From: Ephemerocybe angulata
Taxonomy: Eukaryota; Basidiomycota; Agaricomycetes; Agaricales; Psathyrellaceae
Length of the DNA: 64,000 nt
Assembly: GCA_013368325.1 (NCBI GenBank)
Contig: JAACJK010000065.1
Location: forward strand, 372,001 to 436,000
Direction: 5' to 3'
Below, piece by piece: positions 11,086 to 23,332 of the stretch. The notes below the pieces were generated by a model that was not told where the DNA came from, made no database searches, and saw nothing but the letters and a program-made list of their open reading frames with translations. The number at the start of each line of letters is the position of its first letter. The first letter of the stretch is position 1. Both the position numbers and the translations under genes were made by a program.

Positions 11086-12610
11086 ATGGACGAAGGACTG
11101 GACCCCGGTGGAGGGATTTCGCTGTGCGTGCTTTCGAATGTGCAGTTTGTTCCCGATATTAACCCAATATTGGTCTGGAATTTTCTACTTCTAGGTCACC
11201 CGCACAAGTTGTCGCAGCTGCCTCCATGGGTTCGTCCTCTCTCTCCTTCGACTGCTCAGGCTCTCATACGTTAGATGAATTCTTATAGGAATGCTATATT
11301 ACGACTACTTCCTCACGTTTACCCGAGAAGTGGAGTGGATATGGTTTGGGCCATACAAGCTTTCGTGGGCCACCCTATTCTTCTTCGCCAATCGGTACCT
11401 CACGGTTCTTGGACATATCCCGTATATGTATGAGTTCTTCTCATTTAGAAATGACCCCAGTCGCCTTTCCGTGAGTTGCTTACGGTTACTCACCTTGAAA
11501 CGGCCCTGAATCTGACCATATATAGTCGTGAGTCGTAACCAATTGGGAGAATCTCACAGCCTGATACCGAACGGGCGCTACTAGATGTGTGGGCTTACGA
11601 ACCTTTCGAGAAGTCGTAAACTTTGTGACCCAGATTTTCGTGTCTTGTAGGTCCCACTTATGCTGGACGTCCACACAAGCTCAACTAGTCCTCCTACAGT
11701 CTTTCTCATCGCACGAACGCACGCATTGTGGGACAGGAATAGGATTGTGCTGGCAGCTCTCACAGGCGTATCCACTGTTGTGATCATCTATACATGTGTA
11801 CGTTGCACTCTCGACTCAGTTAGGCAACTCATCCTCACATCCAGCCAGGTTATCTACGTATCGACGCACAACGAGTTTTACTCGGACTCGCCAACGTTGC
11901 TTCGGCCATATAGCTGCCTTTTCGAGTTTAGCGAGAAGCGGCATTACCGTGAGTCTTCGTGTCATGCTGTTCAGAAGCTGTTGTTGGACGCTCAACGGCG
12001 TGTGGTTTTACTCCCAACAGAAATGCTCACGGCATGGATCGGGGTACTTGTCTTCGACTTCATCGTCTTCATTCTCTCGGTATACCGAGTTGTTGAATAC
12101 GCCAGAAGAGAACGTCCACCAATCCTCCAGCTCCTCGCCCGCGATGGGACGGTCTATTTTGGGTATGCGCCTCACCTCTCCGGTGCTCTTTGATATCTAA
12201 TCCTCTCCGATAGACTCGTTTCATTAAGTTGCTTCTTCACCGTCCTGACCTACTGGCCTAAAGTCTTAGTGTCAGACTCCTACTCTCGAGGCGCCGCCGA
12301 AGTGTTCGCAAACAGCCTCTCCTCCACCCTCGCATCTCGCCTGTTCCTCAACCTTCGCGACCCATCCGTCCTCAGTAACAGCGCCCGCTATGACCCCGCT
12401 CAACCCTGGTTCGCAGAAGACGCGCGATTCGGATTCTTTCCAAATCGTCACCTCCAAACAAGAGCCGAGAACTACCGGTACTCAGAGGGGGGTCAGGCGG
12501 TGACGATGAGCGTTCAGTTGCAAACACTGGACTATCATATGGGCGAGTCAAGTGGGGATTTGGAGGGAGGGGCTAAAATAACGCGGACAGTAGATTCGTC
12601 CATGCAATAA
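11086..12610 (+). CDS. DUF6533 multi-span membrane protein
   Basis: A member of the DUF6533 family, abundant in Agaricomycetes, with about seven predicted membrane helices and unknown function. The start is ATG 11086 (MDEGLDPGGG). Introns at 11124-11194 and 11230-11288 join the pieces into SPAQVVAAASMGMLYYDYFL followed by TFTREVEWIW, the family signature (YDYxLTFxxEVExIW). Further exons give FLIARTHALWDRNRIVLAAL (near 11700-11760), LTAWIGVLVFDFIVFILSVY (near 12030-12085) and the C-terminal NSLSSTLASRLFLNLRD. Stop TAA is at 12608-12610. Exons between about 11470 and 11690 could not be fixed by eye. The reading looks intact, but the full model is not proven. Confidence 0.7.
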
Positions 12611-13287
12611 TGAAGAACTGCTTATGTCAATTGCACCGCTGTAGTAGGCTCCTGTGAGATTTATTGTTGGCGTGACTGACCGCGTTACAAACTGTTCTAT
12701 CGCCCACTTGCCAGGCATATTTCAGTTGATCAATTGATCAAGTGCTTCAACACCGTGCTGCCCGTGACTCGCCCACACCGAAATCCCTCTCGATATCCCT
12801 CTCGATCTCCTTGGGAGGTACGAGTCCGTTGTGTTGTGTTGCTCAACACACACCCAGAGCAGGTGCCCTGACCCTGACCCGAGTGCAAAGATTCTAATAT
12901 GTACTTCGCTTGGACGCTCTCGATCTCCTCAGGCACCTGGCGCGGACGAGCAAAGAAAGTGCTTACAAGTCTCCTTCCGAGCAGTGCAGCTTGCAGCCAG
13001 CGTCATACATGTTCCATTGTAGATAGGTCAGTGACTCTTGACATACCTGGTCTGGTAACTCGCGCCTCCCGAACTCACCCACCCATTACCAAACCGAAGC
13101 AGAAGAAGAATTGGCCATTATAAACTACGAACACCAACCACCACCTCCACCACTACATACTAACTAGATAAATGGTATTACATACAACCGCCACCCAAGG
13201 GCCTGGTATATTATCAATCGGAAAGACCGTCTATGTGGATGATTAAAAGTAGGATTAAAGGATATCGAATCCAACCAAAGCAAAAGT
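12611..13287. other. Intergenic between DUF6533 gene and PAT array
   Basis: No gene recognised. A short tandem repetition of TCCCTCTCGA lies near 12785-12810. The convergent genes on both sides probably end here. Confidence 0.45.
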
Positions 13288-16256
13288 CTATGATGATCTC
13301 GTACGCGCGTCCCCCCTCAACTCCTCCGGCCACTGCTCCCTCCTCCTCCACCGTCCACTCACAGGATCGAACCTCGGATTCACAGGGTACTCCAGCCCAT
13401 CGCTCGGGCTCTTCCCAATCGGAACTACCCCACCAACCCCGTTCAATAAATAACACTCCAACAAGAGATAAAACTGAAGAGAAGACTCACGAATCCAGCC
13501 GAGCGGGTTAGCGCCCATAACCGCCTCCCACTCCCTCCTGCGGCCCCCAATCCACCACACATGACCCTCCGTCCCGAGCCTCCCCCACTCCCGATCCCAC
13601 TCCCTCAACGTCCGCGCCTTGCCCCTATCATATAGGATAGATACATACATCAGTCAGCATTCCTGGTGAACAATGCGGAAAAGGTGTTGTTGTAGTACAT
13701 ACCTGAACTCCCACCACCGATACGCCTTGCCGAGCTGCTCGCTCTCCCTCTCCCTCATCGTCTGTATCTGCATATTCTCCACCGTCGTCTGCCCCATCAT
13801 AATCATAACAACGTGCGACACCGTCAACGTGAACGTGAACAGCGCAAACAGCGCGCTCCTACAACATAAAACATGAGTTGAATGGCCGCTGGCTGCGAGA
13901 GGAAGCATACGCACAGTGCGACGACGACGATCTGCTGTGGGTTCACGTCGACCCCCGGCTCGTTGAAGCCTTTCACGGTATAGGGTATAACGCTCCCCAC
14001 GATGTACGCGCAGCACAAGAACGCAGCCTGACAAAAGTTCAAGAAAAACTTATGGTTCCGTGCCCCCACACACTGTCCAATCCCTACAACCCATCATCAA
14101 AATTAACAAAGAGAACCAACCAACCTCGATTTAAAAAAAAAGAAGAAACACGCACAAGGACAATGATGATCATACCTCAACACACACGTCCCGCAATTCC
14201 GACAATGGTGCGCCCGGTGGGGCTTCACGAACCCATCTCTATCGCAATACCTGATGAAGGGATCCAACACCGGCGTCATAGGCGGGCGCCGCGAGATATA
14301 CGTCCGTGGTTTAGTAGTGCCCTTGCCCTTACTCTTACCACTACTCCCGGGCATCTTCATCTTGCTCTGCGTCTCGCCAAATGGATCCTTCTCGGCGAGC
14401 CACCAGCAACACAAAAGAGATGACGATCCCGTCGGGGGACGTCGATCGCGCTTCAACCGCTGCCGCGCCCCAGACGCCGACATCCTCCCAGCAACAGCCG
14501 AGTCCACGACTCCCGCCTGCGCCTCCACGTCCGCTACCGCTCTCGGTGAGGCCCCCATAGCCATAGCTTCCTTCAGACTCAAACTCGCCCTACTCTCCCT
14601 CTCTCTCGCGCGCGGGCGCACCCTGTTCCGCACCCCCTCTTCTTCACTCTCACTATCGCTCAACTCCGCTGCAGTAGCCCTCCCAGCATGGCCATTAACC
14701 ATCTCCCCTTGGTCGAAGTTCCTCAACGCGTCCGACCCATTCCCGTCCTTGCTCTTCCCGCACCCGCTCTGCTCGCTCCTCACCGTCCTCGTGCTCGTCG
14801 TCCTCTCTACAACATTCGGCCTCTGCGGCACAGCCAGGTTATTCGTCGCATGCGGATGGGACGATGTCGAGGGTGAGTACGACGAGAGACGTGGCTGCGA
14901 GTGTGATCTCTCCAGCGGTACCGCTGGTGTCGAGCGAATGAGGTCAAGCGATCGTCCCGCCTGCCTGGAATTCGCATCCGACCCTTCGCGCTGCCCCTGC
15001 CCCTCCGCACCCTGCGCCAACATCAGACTCAGCTCCTCGTACGAAGGACCGCCGATGCCCCTTGTCAAGCCGGGGCTCGCGGCGGGTTCGCTGAAGTTGA
15101 GTGTGTATCTCGAGTCTTGCGAGGGGCGGCGGCGGTAGGACGCCGGGGGGAAGGAGAGGGTCTGCGAGGCTTGTGGGCTGTGTCCGCCGATGGAGGAGGG
15201 GCCTGGGGGTACGGAGATGCAGGGTGGTTTGGGAGTTTTGGGCATGTAGTCTTTCGCGTAGCCAGGGGAGGTTAGGATGACCTAGATACATTCACCGTAA
15301 TCAGGATTTTGAAGTGGAAGCGATTGCGGAACGAACGAACGAAGGAAGTACGGACGCACCTTGATGTATGACCAAAGCATCCAACTCCACAGTACCGAGA
15401 AGCCAACCAGCAGTCCAATACCCTCCCTCCTACTCCCTTCCGCGGCGGGCTTCGCCTGCAGCATCGGCACGACGAGCACGCCGATGTATACGTAGGCGGC
15501 GTAGCCCATGAGGCCGAAGGTAATGGCCACCGCCATCTTGAGGACGACCCATGGCTGGGGCTGCGCCGCCGCTTGGGGGCCGTAGCGGTCTTCCCTGGCG
15601 CGCTCGACGCTTTCTTGCACGACGCCACAGCACGTCGGGGTCGGCCCCGCGTCTTCGGGGTGTGCCCGTGCTTGCGGAGGTGGAACGCTGGGCGGGTGGG
15701 GTTGCGGAGGGTGCCACCCGGTACGGGATTGGGATTTCTGGGACGACGGCGGGCGTGGCGGGGCGCCGAGTTGGGAAGGGGGTTTGTTAACCGTCGAGGT
15801 GAGTGAAGAGCCGGACTTGGTGCTGCGGTGTGCGGCGCCGAGTGGGTATGCGGAGGGTGGAGGTGCGCCGACGCCGCCATGGGAGTGAGAGTCGACCGCC
15901 GTGCTGGCCATTGAGAACGAGGAGATCTTGGACCGGTGGTTCGCCCTCGTTGCACCAAAATCTTCTGCTACTGCTACTGCTGCATGCCCGTTTGTCCCGC
16001 TGAAGGTGTAGGATGAAGGCGGGGGAGGGAGGCCCCCGGATGCACGGGGCGCTGAATCATGCGTCGCATGGCCGTCGGAGTTGACCAGTGTGTTTGCGTT
16101 CGACGATGCGGAGCGGTGGTGCTGGTGGCTCTGGCTTCTTCGCGTGTTGGGGGCTGCTTCACGGGGACCTGAGGAAGAGGAGGAGCTACCGGGCCTTCGG
16201 GTGGACGCGTTGAGCGATGTTGATGGCGGGTATGATGACGAGGGGGAAGGGGACAT
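13288..16256 (-). CDS. DHHC palmitoyltransferase, copy 1 (complete)
   Basis: Protein S-acyltransferase that transfers palmitate to cysteines at membranes. Six exons: 16256-15360, 15281-14156, 14083-13915, 13858-13703, 13624-13491 and 13424-13288. All junctions are GT-AG and the phases agree, giving 872 aa. The N-terminal 200 residues are Ser/Pro-rich. Two membrane helices ([20 protein letters not shown] and [17 protein letters not shown]) follow, then a loop of about 330 residues ending in the cysteine-rich domain [20 protein letters not shown] plus [14 protein letters not shown] (DHHC at about 670-673). Two further helices and TTVE (755-758, the PAT TTxE motif) come next. The second Cys of the first CxxC pair is replaced (YCDRD). 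The C-terminal tail (exons 5-6) contains WGRLGTEGHVWWIGG. It is the only copy with the tail and is taken as the parent gene. Confidence 0.9.
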
Positions 16257-16470
16257 GCTCTGCTCCGACGGGGCTGCACGCTATCGATGCATATAGAGGC
16301 CTGGTGGAGGTCGTTCCACTTGAAGCCTTCCTCGCCGTCGCTCCCTCTGTTTGGATCGGGGGCCAAGGCACAAACAGCCCTAATGGGGTTAGCCTCAGGC
16401 TGTGCGCGGCGTCTGTTTGGCACCTCGAATCGACGGCTAACGGTGACTCTCCCCCATCTCCCATCGAAGC

Positions 16471-18240
16471 ATGTCCTCCGACGCCGTCCCTCCCCTCGAG
16501 CCATCCGTAGCCAATCGCGGCACGCGTCCTTCGACTGCCCCGGCCTCTTTCCTCTCCTTCCCAGACCTGCTTGTCCCTCCTTTCGACGCGATTCGCGCGG
16601 CAGCCCCGCATTTTATTACCAGCGCTCCACATCGACCGCCCGTGCTGCAAAAAGACGCGGCCCTTTGCGCGATCTACTCCGCCCGTCGACACCGTACGAT
16701 ATGCCCGAGGTGCGTCAATGACTTTGAGCCTGCGCTGAATGTATCCAACTGACTTTTCCTTCGCAGTCCCAACTCGCACCCCTCCCGGACGCAGCCTGCA
16801 CGCCCCTCAGATGGCGACACCCTCTGATTCTGCAGAAGCCATCAGCGCAACCGCGCAGAATGCACAACAGTAGTGGCCGATGACCATGCGACGCGAACGC
16901 CGTGGGACCGTCGGACCGTCTCGATGGTCGGAGGCGCAAGTCAGCACGAACAACCAACATCGAACACCTGCCAACGAAGCGGGCACATGCAAAATGGCGA
17001 AGCACCGACCCCAACACCATCATACAGAGACGGGCACGCGATAGAGCGCAAAGACCGGCACGCCGTCTACGCGATTGGGTGAGCCCTCAGCCCATATGGC
17101 CTCCTACAACTCACTGACCTCGATCATAGGCTTACCATCCCGAAACAAAAGAGCCAAGGGTGAACGCTAGACCGAGTTAATGTGAGTCCGGTATCCCTCT
17201 CTAAATTCGTCGCGTGCTCACCTTCAGCTTCAGCGCCCCAAGACGACGGGACAAGAGTACCGACGAAGAGCCCTAGACCGACAGACTCGCCGACAACGAA
17301 CGACGGCATTCCGAGCACGGCAACCGTATCCACCACTTCGTGCCTGAACGACGACAATGGCGATGTCCCACCATCTGCGCACGCCGAGGATGGGGCGTCC
17401 GGCGGCGAGGAACGGCATGCGCGAGGACTCGAAAGCGGGGTTCGGGTGGCTACGACTTTGCAACAAAGGTCCGTTAACGATCTATTAGATATTCAACAGG
17501 CCACTTACCCATTCGGCACGTCCCCAGCGAGTGTCGCCTCGATTCCGACCGGCCAAGACCACGACACTCCCTGATCGGCGAAGGGATCGAGAGTTACGGC
17601 GCCTGCGATATCCTGAGGTACGTTAGACTCGCAGACGTGATATAGCTTTGCTCACCTCACGTTCTCAGAACTATTGCTACGCTACAGCCGAGGACAGCAT
17701 TCTACGTGTCAGCAAGCCATCGGTGCAGGGCCGGGGGCTAGTGTCGCGAATGGGTGAACTTGCTTATGCCCCGACCCGCGACAACGCGACAGCATGGCGG
17801 CACAGTGTGCGCCGATGGGCGAAGTACAGAGCCTGGCGGCCACCGACGCCGCAAGACGACGTTGAGGGCGGTGACATCTGGAGCGATGGTTAAACGTGAG
17901 TCAACTTCTCTATCGCGATGCAGCAGAACTGATAAACTTACCGGCACAATCGTAGCCATAGTACAAGGTACGACGACGACGAAGACGGACAATCGAGACA
18001 CGAAGACATGATGATCATCCGAAGCGAGCGCCAGCCACTGGTATGCAGGCCGGCTCGACACACCTCGACATCGGACGTCATGACCAGAGCCCGCGGCAAC
18101 GGCGAAGACGGCGATTACGACGACGGCACCGATTCGAGGGTGGTTCGCCGGGGGGACTGACCGCATCTGGCACGGTTCGGTGAGCCTTCTCGCACTCCAC
18201 TAGTGTGCCGAAACGTGCTCACCGTGTTCCCTAGATTGCA
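16471..18240 (+). ncRNA. Putative spliced transcript divergent from PAT copy 1
   Basis: Several well-formed donor/acceptor pairs lie on the + strand at intron-like distances: about 16711-16766 (gtgcgt...cgcag), 17080-17129 (gtgagc...atag), 17181-17227 (gtgagt...ttcag), 17617-17669 (gtacgt...ctcag), 17895-17955 (gtgagt...gtag) and 18180-18234 (gtgagc...ctag). An ATG at 16471 opens 80 codons in exon 1, but the frame stops soon after the first splice. It may be a non-coding or decayed divergent transcript sharing the PAT1 promoter. Splicing is inferred from sequence only. Confidence 0.3.
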
Positions 18241-20786
18241 CGGCATTCGTTCAAGCCATCCTCGATTTGTAGCGCGCCGGCCTTGATCGTTCGTCGCTCA
18301 TCTCGTGAGGGTGGACTTAAAGGGTTAAGAATAAGGTTAGTGACTACGAATGCCTGCTAGAATGACTGACCGTTCCGTTAGCTGTTCGAGAATTTGCCTG
18401 TGGCACGCGGCGATGGGGGGATACAGGAGGAGGGGTAGTTAGTAATGGAAGGAGAGTCAAATAAACACTAGAGTGCTCACCAACAAGTGATTGGCATATC
18501 GAGCGTCTACGATTGAGGTCAGACGAGTTCTAAGAACACGGAAAAGATATCAATACAGCGTCTGATGAATTGAAATCCAAAATTACCTTGAACGTGTCGT
18601 GAACGACTACTCTGAGCGGAAAAGACAGTCAATACAAGACAAGACCTAACAAAAAGAGGTGAAGACTTACCATGAGTTCGTTGTCGTAGTAGAAGGAAAG
18701 TCTAAAGCAGTAATGAAGAGCGATGTGGGACTAGGAATGGGAGGGGAAGGGAATCATCGCTGGGGAATGATGACCTCAACCCTCCGAGTCCCCTTCGCCT
18801 TTATACATCTGGACACCCTTAATCGGCAGGCCTCGGCACACAAGCCTCGTCAGGTATCTCGGGTCTCAGCCTGCCGGATGCACGGAACCGTGAATGCGAA
18901 GAGTCCAAAACGCCCAGAGCCCGCTTTACGTGCGTATCCCTCTGCGCCGATTCGCTCTTCGCTCAATCTTCCCTCAGGAACCAGCCTAGTAGCCATATCA
19001 GCTGTCTGTTGCCAAGTGATGGCACGTTGCCGAGCGTGCCAAGACAGGGAAGACGTGGGATGTGGTATTTTGAATGGGTTCATTTGCGCTGAATGGGGTG
19101 AGGAGGAGGAGGGACCGAGCACTTGTTTCATCGAGCATTTGGTAAAGATAAGGCTATGGGATAGGGTGGGAGGTTGGCTCTCAGCATAGGGTAGCATAGG
19201 GGGTAGGGTATTGGAGGCCACCTGTGCACGCTGAGTCGTCAATGGTGCTGTGTTGTGCGCAATGTGCGATAGACGCGTCTGTGCGCATACGCATCTGCAC
19301 GCTCGCTCAAACTCATCGAGAGCGACTTGGCGAAATCGGAGGACGTTACTTAGTGTAAATACGTACGTATATGAGGTAAGGCTATCTAACAATACTCCAG
19401 ATTCATTCTACGATGCGTATTTCGGGTCTATCTCCTCCCCGTTGTATTCTAGTCCACAAACTCAATGTCAGCGAAAATTTCCACTTGGATACCCGAGGGG
19501 TTCTATGAACATTCACCCTGACGGCTTTCTCGGCTATATCTGACAGATATGCCACCAGCGCATATGTTGAATTGGTGCAAGTGCCGTTGTGCGAGTGTGT
19601 GCAGCCAGGAGGAGGAGCATTGCATGAATTCATCGAGATCCAATTCATAAGCGTTTCCGTCCACTTGAGACCCTCAACTACATCTGGCATGCGTCAGATA
19701 GGGATATGTATACGTGTATTATAGGTATTTAAGATTCTAAGTATGATACCGTGCTACGTTTCGCTTGTTTCGCGTTTGGGCGCTTATTTCGCGAGTTCTT
19801 TGTCTTGGCCACGACATTCTTTCGTTTTCTGTCATCGCGACTGTCTTTGGCCTCGTTATTACCCCACACCCTATATACCACGTGTAATAAGTCCAAATAG
19901 CCCTCGGGCGACAGACCGAGACAAGGGAATCTGTGTGCGACGTTGTATGCTCTCGGCGCCAACTTGGGGGCAGATCTCGGTTTGAATTCTCGGATCCCGG
20001 TCACCAATTCAACTAATCCATCAATAGGTAAGCAGTTGATTTAAGATATGACTACGCTCTGGTTCTACGGTGGTGTTGGAATCAGTGGTTTGGTGTGAAT
20101 GTAGCAGCGGGATGTCAACATTTTGACTCGACTTTCTCCGTGGCTTTCGACACCTGGCTCGTGCCCCCTAGCTCTCTAAATTTCAAAGTAACTGTAGCAT
20201 ACCTTTTTGTTGTTTGTGCATGTGCTCAGCTTGCTCTCACTGGTCCACGGCCGATAGGAACGATGAAAACTCAAATTTAAGCGCCCAGCGCTTCGCAACG
20301 CGATCGCAGTATCCGGCCTCGACTATCACGCGTGATGTCAGTTAAATTAAGTCGATAGCATCTAGAAAAGTCTGGAATGTCGCTTGGCGCCCCTGGAGTT
20401 TATTCCCAGCCGATGTTATGAGTCTCTACAGCAATGCCCGGTGTCCGTCGGATGTCCAGTTGTCTAGAAACCGACTGTCGGTTCCCGAGACTTACTCGAA
20501 GTTTACTTCGCGCGCCTAATGCGTGCTCTACATGTGTACGTTGGATGTACGTACAGTTACTACAGGGGGCATATGGCGTAAACAAAAGAGTCGCGCGACT
20601 GTCAGCGGACGCCGGAGTGGCGGCAAGCGCGCAGCCAGATCACTGGCACACTTGAATTAATGCCCAAGGGCCAGACTCCAGAGCCACCAGACACACAACA
20701 TACTGTGGGATTGCGTAGAGTGAGTCTCTGCTTTGGGAAGGGCGAAGGGGAAAGGGCGCGTACCTCCGTATAGCAAAGTATATATG

Positions 20787-21800
20787 GATCGACTTCCCGC
20801 GAGCACTGATACTGTAGCGGAGGCACGGAATGTCAGCGGTGAGAATACCGTGGCAAAGAATTGACTAACCGACGACTATGCAGTGCACGGCGCTCGCGAG
20901 AGGGGCGAGCGTACATGACGAAATATGGATGTATCTATTTCCCCCGAGCAAGTCTAATAAAAGGCGAGAGGTGTCAGATTCGTGATCTGCGATGGGAAGG
21001 TGCCACTATCTTACCAAATTCATGCGCTTGGTGTTCGGAAAAGGCTCTGAAAGTCGCTTAGAGTGTGCCAGGAAAAATCGCAGCACCGTGAAGACTTACT
21101 GTTGGTGTTCTTGGCGCCGCGCGAGCAACGTCAGGCGTGAGCGAACTTGAAGCGATGCGCCTGACGGCAGCAGCCGAGGAAACCATCGAGGTTTAGCAAA
21201 CGTGCCTATCACGCTGGAATTAGTATCTGGGACGATGAGCTGATCAGTTCTGACTTACTTACCGGGGATCACGAAAGGAATGTCTTGACGGTGAACGTGT
21301 TTGGTCAATGGTGATCCTGGCGCGTCGATCGACAATGTATGTATGGATCGATTTCCCGCGCCCGGCTTGTGCAATTGGAATGATGAGGATGAGTCTGCGA
21401 GACAGGAAGGTGACTGACCTGTAGTGGGATAGCCTCGGGACGGGGCGCAGGCCTGCGAGCAGCGCGAATGTATTCTTCGCGAGCCTGTCAGAATTTCGAG
21501 ATGATCAGCAATGTCACCAAATTGATAGGATTCAATCGACTTGCCAAATCTGACCGGGGTCGGTGGCGACAGAAATTCCCGCGAGCGAAGCGAGCGGCCG
21601 AGGTAGCGTGGGCGTGAAGGAGACCGGCGTCAACAGAAATTCTTCCCGCGAGAGGGGCAGGCCCGGTGTCGTTGACAACGCTCCGGCATGTCCTCGTGGA
21701 TGTGATCGCCATTTGGAGGGGCCGAGGTCACCGTCGGGCGGGGAAGGTGATTGGTGGTGGCCGTTCTGCAACAGAAAGCTTTCCGGCGAGCGGAGCGAGC
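20787..21800. repeat. Degenerate repeat with core TTCCCGCGAGC
   Basis: Variants of a core near TTCCCGCGAGC occur at about 20793, 20939, 21351, 21575, 21645 and 21780, sometimes followed by GAAGCGAGCG. Each lies between minus-strand splice-like signals. It occupies the place that the palindromic-core repeat holds in the other spacers, but the sequence differs. Confidence 0.45.
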
Positions 21801-21944
21801 ATGGGCCGTTGTGGGACGAGATTTCTGCGGCAGAGTAGACTTTACTACTGACCCAAGGTCAGGGAGGCTGATGCACGGTAGGACGAGCGTACCTCGGAGT
21901 AGATTGGCGTTGGCCGGAAAGGCCGTGGCGGGCTTGAGATTCAC

Positions 21945-22125
21945 GATTTTCGAGCGTCCCGGAATCCGGTCAGATTCAAGTCAGATTGGAGGTCCGGCGC
22001 TGCGAGAGCTATGTACGCCCTCAGTGCATAAGCATATCTGGCAGTGACGAAGAAAATATGTGAGCGTACCTTCGTGACGAGCTTGAAATTCGAAAACATG
22101 ATTTTCGAGCGTCCGGGAATCGAGC
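21945..22125. repeat. Palindromic-core repeat cluster, spacer 1
   Basis: Two copies of the core ATTTTCGAGCGTCC(G)GGAA, at about 21945 and 22100. The family is described in the spacer 2 cluster. Confidence 0.5.
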
Positions 22126-22902
22126 TGGATTGGTATTGACCGAAAAGGGATGTGCAGGGTTCAGGCTGTGCGAACGGCGGTGACCTGTGGATAAGATATT
22201 TAGCCTTGCGTAGAGTCGGCTTGAAGCCTTACCGTGAGGAAGGCAGGACAATGGAAGCGGGCGGATATTCGAGTGCTGGCGGACGATGGACTTGGAGGAA
22301 TTTTGAGCTATGTGCGTCCAGCAAACGACTCGCTATCTGTAAGGCAGGCTCGTCAGCGGCTGTGGGTCTAACAAACGAAGTCGTACCATTGAACGGGCGT
22401 CTCAGCGGCGGGTGTGTAAATCGTTGAATAAGCTTCCAGCGAGTCGTGAGGTGCGGTAAAAGTGAAATAGAGAACGAAGAAGAAATACCAGAACCCAGCG
22501 AGTACACCGGTACCAGCGAGTCATAAGGTGCGGTGAAAGGAAAATGGAGGGGTGCCCATCGCAGCCGCAGACCACGACACACGCATTGTGGGAGAAGTTA
22601 GAATGAAACGGGGGTAAATGGTGACCCAAGGAAAAGCGGAGCATGAATTCACCAGATCGGCTCATCGAAATTCGGGTGATACACTTAGCATGGATTCTAT
22701 TAAGCGGGGCTGGGCCCCGTTGTACGTATATACAGGGGTCTATGTAAACAGTTTTTCTCCCTTCCTCCAACCAATTCCCTTCAAGTTTCAACCCACATGA
22801 TCTAAAGGTAAGAAATGTTAGCATTCTGGTAAAGGGAGAAAGAGAGGGAATGCAATACACCACACCAAACAGCGATAGAAGTGTTAGTAGTCTTGCCGGC
22901 TG

Positions 22903-23181
22903 CCCGGAGGAATAATCAATCCAGCGCCACCTGGACTGATTATTGACTCCGGGCGCAAGGGACTCGGGGGCGAAGAGGACGCACCTGTGGCAGCCGGAAT
23001 GCCCGGTTGCTCCCTGCCACGTCAAAGGTCCGTGCGCCGCGAGGGTGTATATAAGCTGGACCCCATCCCTTGTCCCCCCAGCGAAGGGTGACCTGCGACC
23101 CCAAGCTATACCATGCCCGTGCTCTGCGTGTTCTTCAACAGGACATGTATTCATGGGCATGGTATGGGTAGACCGTTCTGA
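22903..23181 (+). promoter_or_regulatory. Hairpin, TATA box and short ORF module, copy 2
   Basis: A hairpin at 22903-22953 has outer arms CCCGGAG / CTCCGGG and inner arms AATAATCA / TGATTATT. A TATATAA box follows at 23048-23054. A 22-codon ORF starts at 23113 (MPVLCVFFNRTCIHGH...) and stops at 23181. The same arrangement stands downstream of PAT copies 3, 4 and 5, but not of the complete copy 1. The minus strand is also open here, so coding is not proven. Confidence 0.45.
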
Positions 23182-23332
23182 AAAGCCTGAATGTATTAGA
23201 TAGAGGAAATAAGTTAGCTGTTTTTTCGTCTTTTTAGCCCCAAATAGCAAGTCTTTACCTATAAAAGGACATTCCCGACGAGCGCATCACAGTGAGCAGC
23301 CAAATCAGCACAGTGATCACCTCATCAATAGA

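Larger units (their letters stand above)
16257..22862. repeat. Array spacer 1 (PAT1-PAT2), about 6.6 kb
   Basis: No long protein gene. The left 2.1 kb carries + strand splice-like pairs, described separately. From about 18.4 kb to the right the splice-like signals point to the minus strand. At 20.7-21.8 kb a different exon-like repeat occurs. Only the right end (about 21.9-22.86 kb) clearly resembles the right end of the other spacers, for example the stretch around GAGCTGGATTGG at 22122 and 31129. This spacer is the most diverged of the five. Confidence 0.55.

Noticed and set aside
20787..21800. CRISPR-like array
   Set aside because: The repeats are degenerate and irregularly spaced, and the DNA is fungal.
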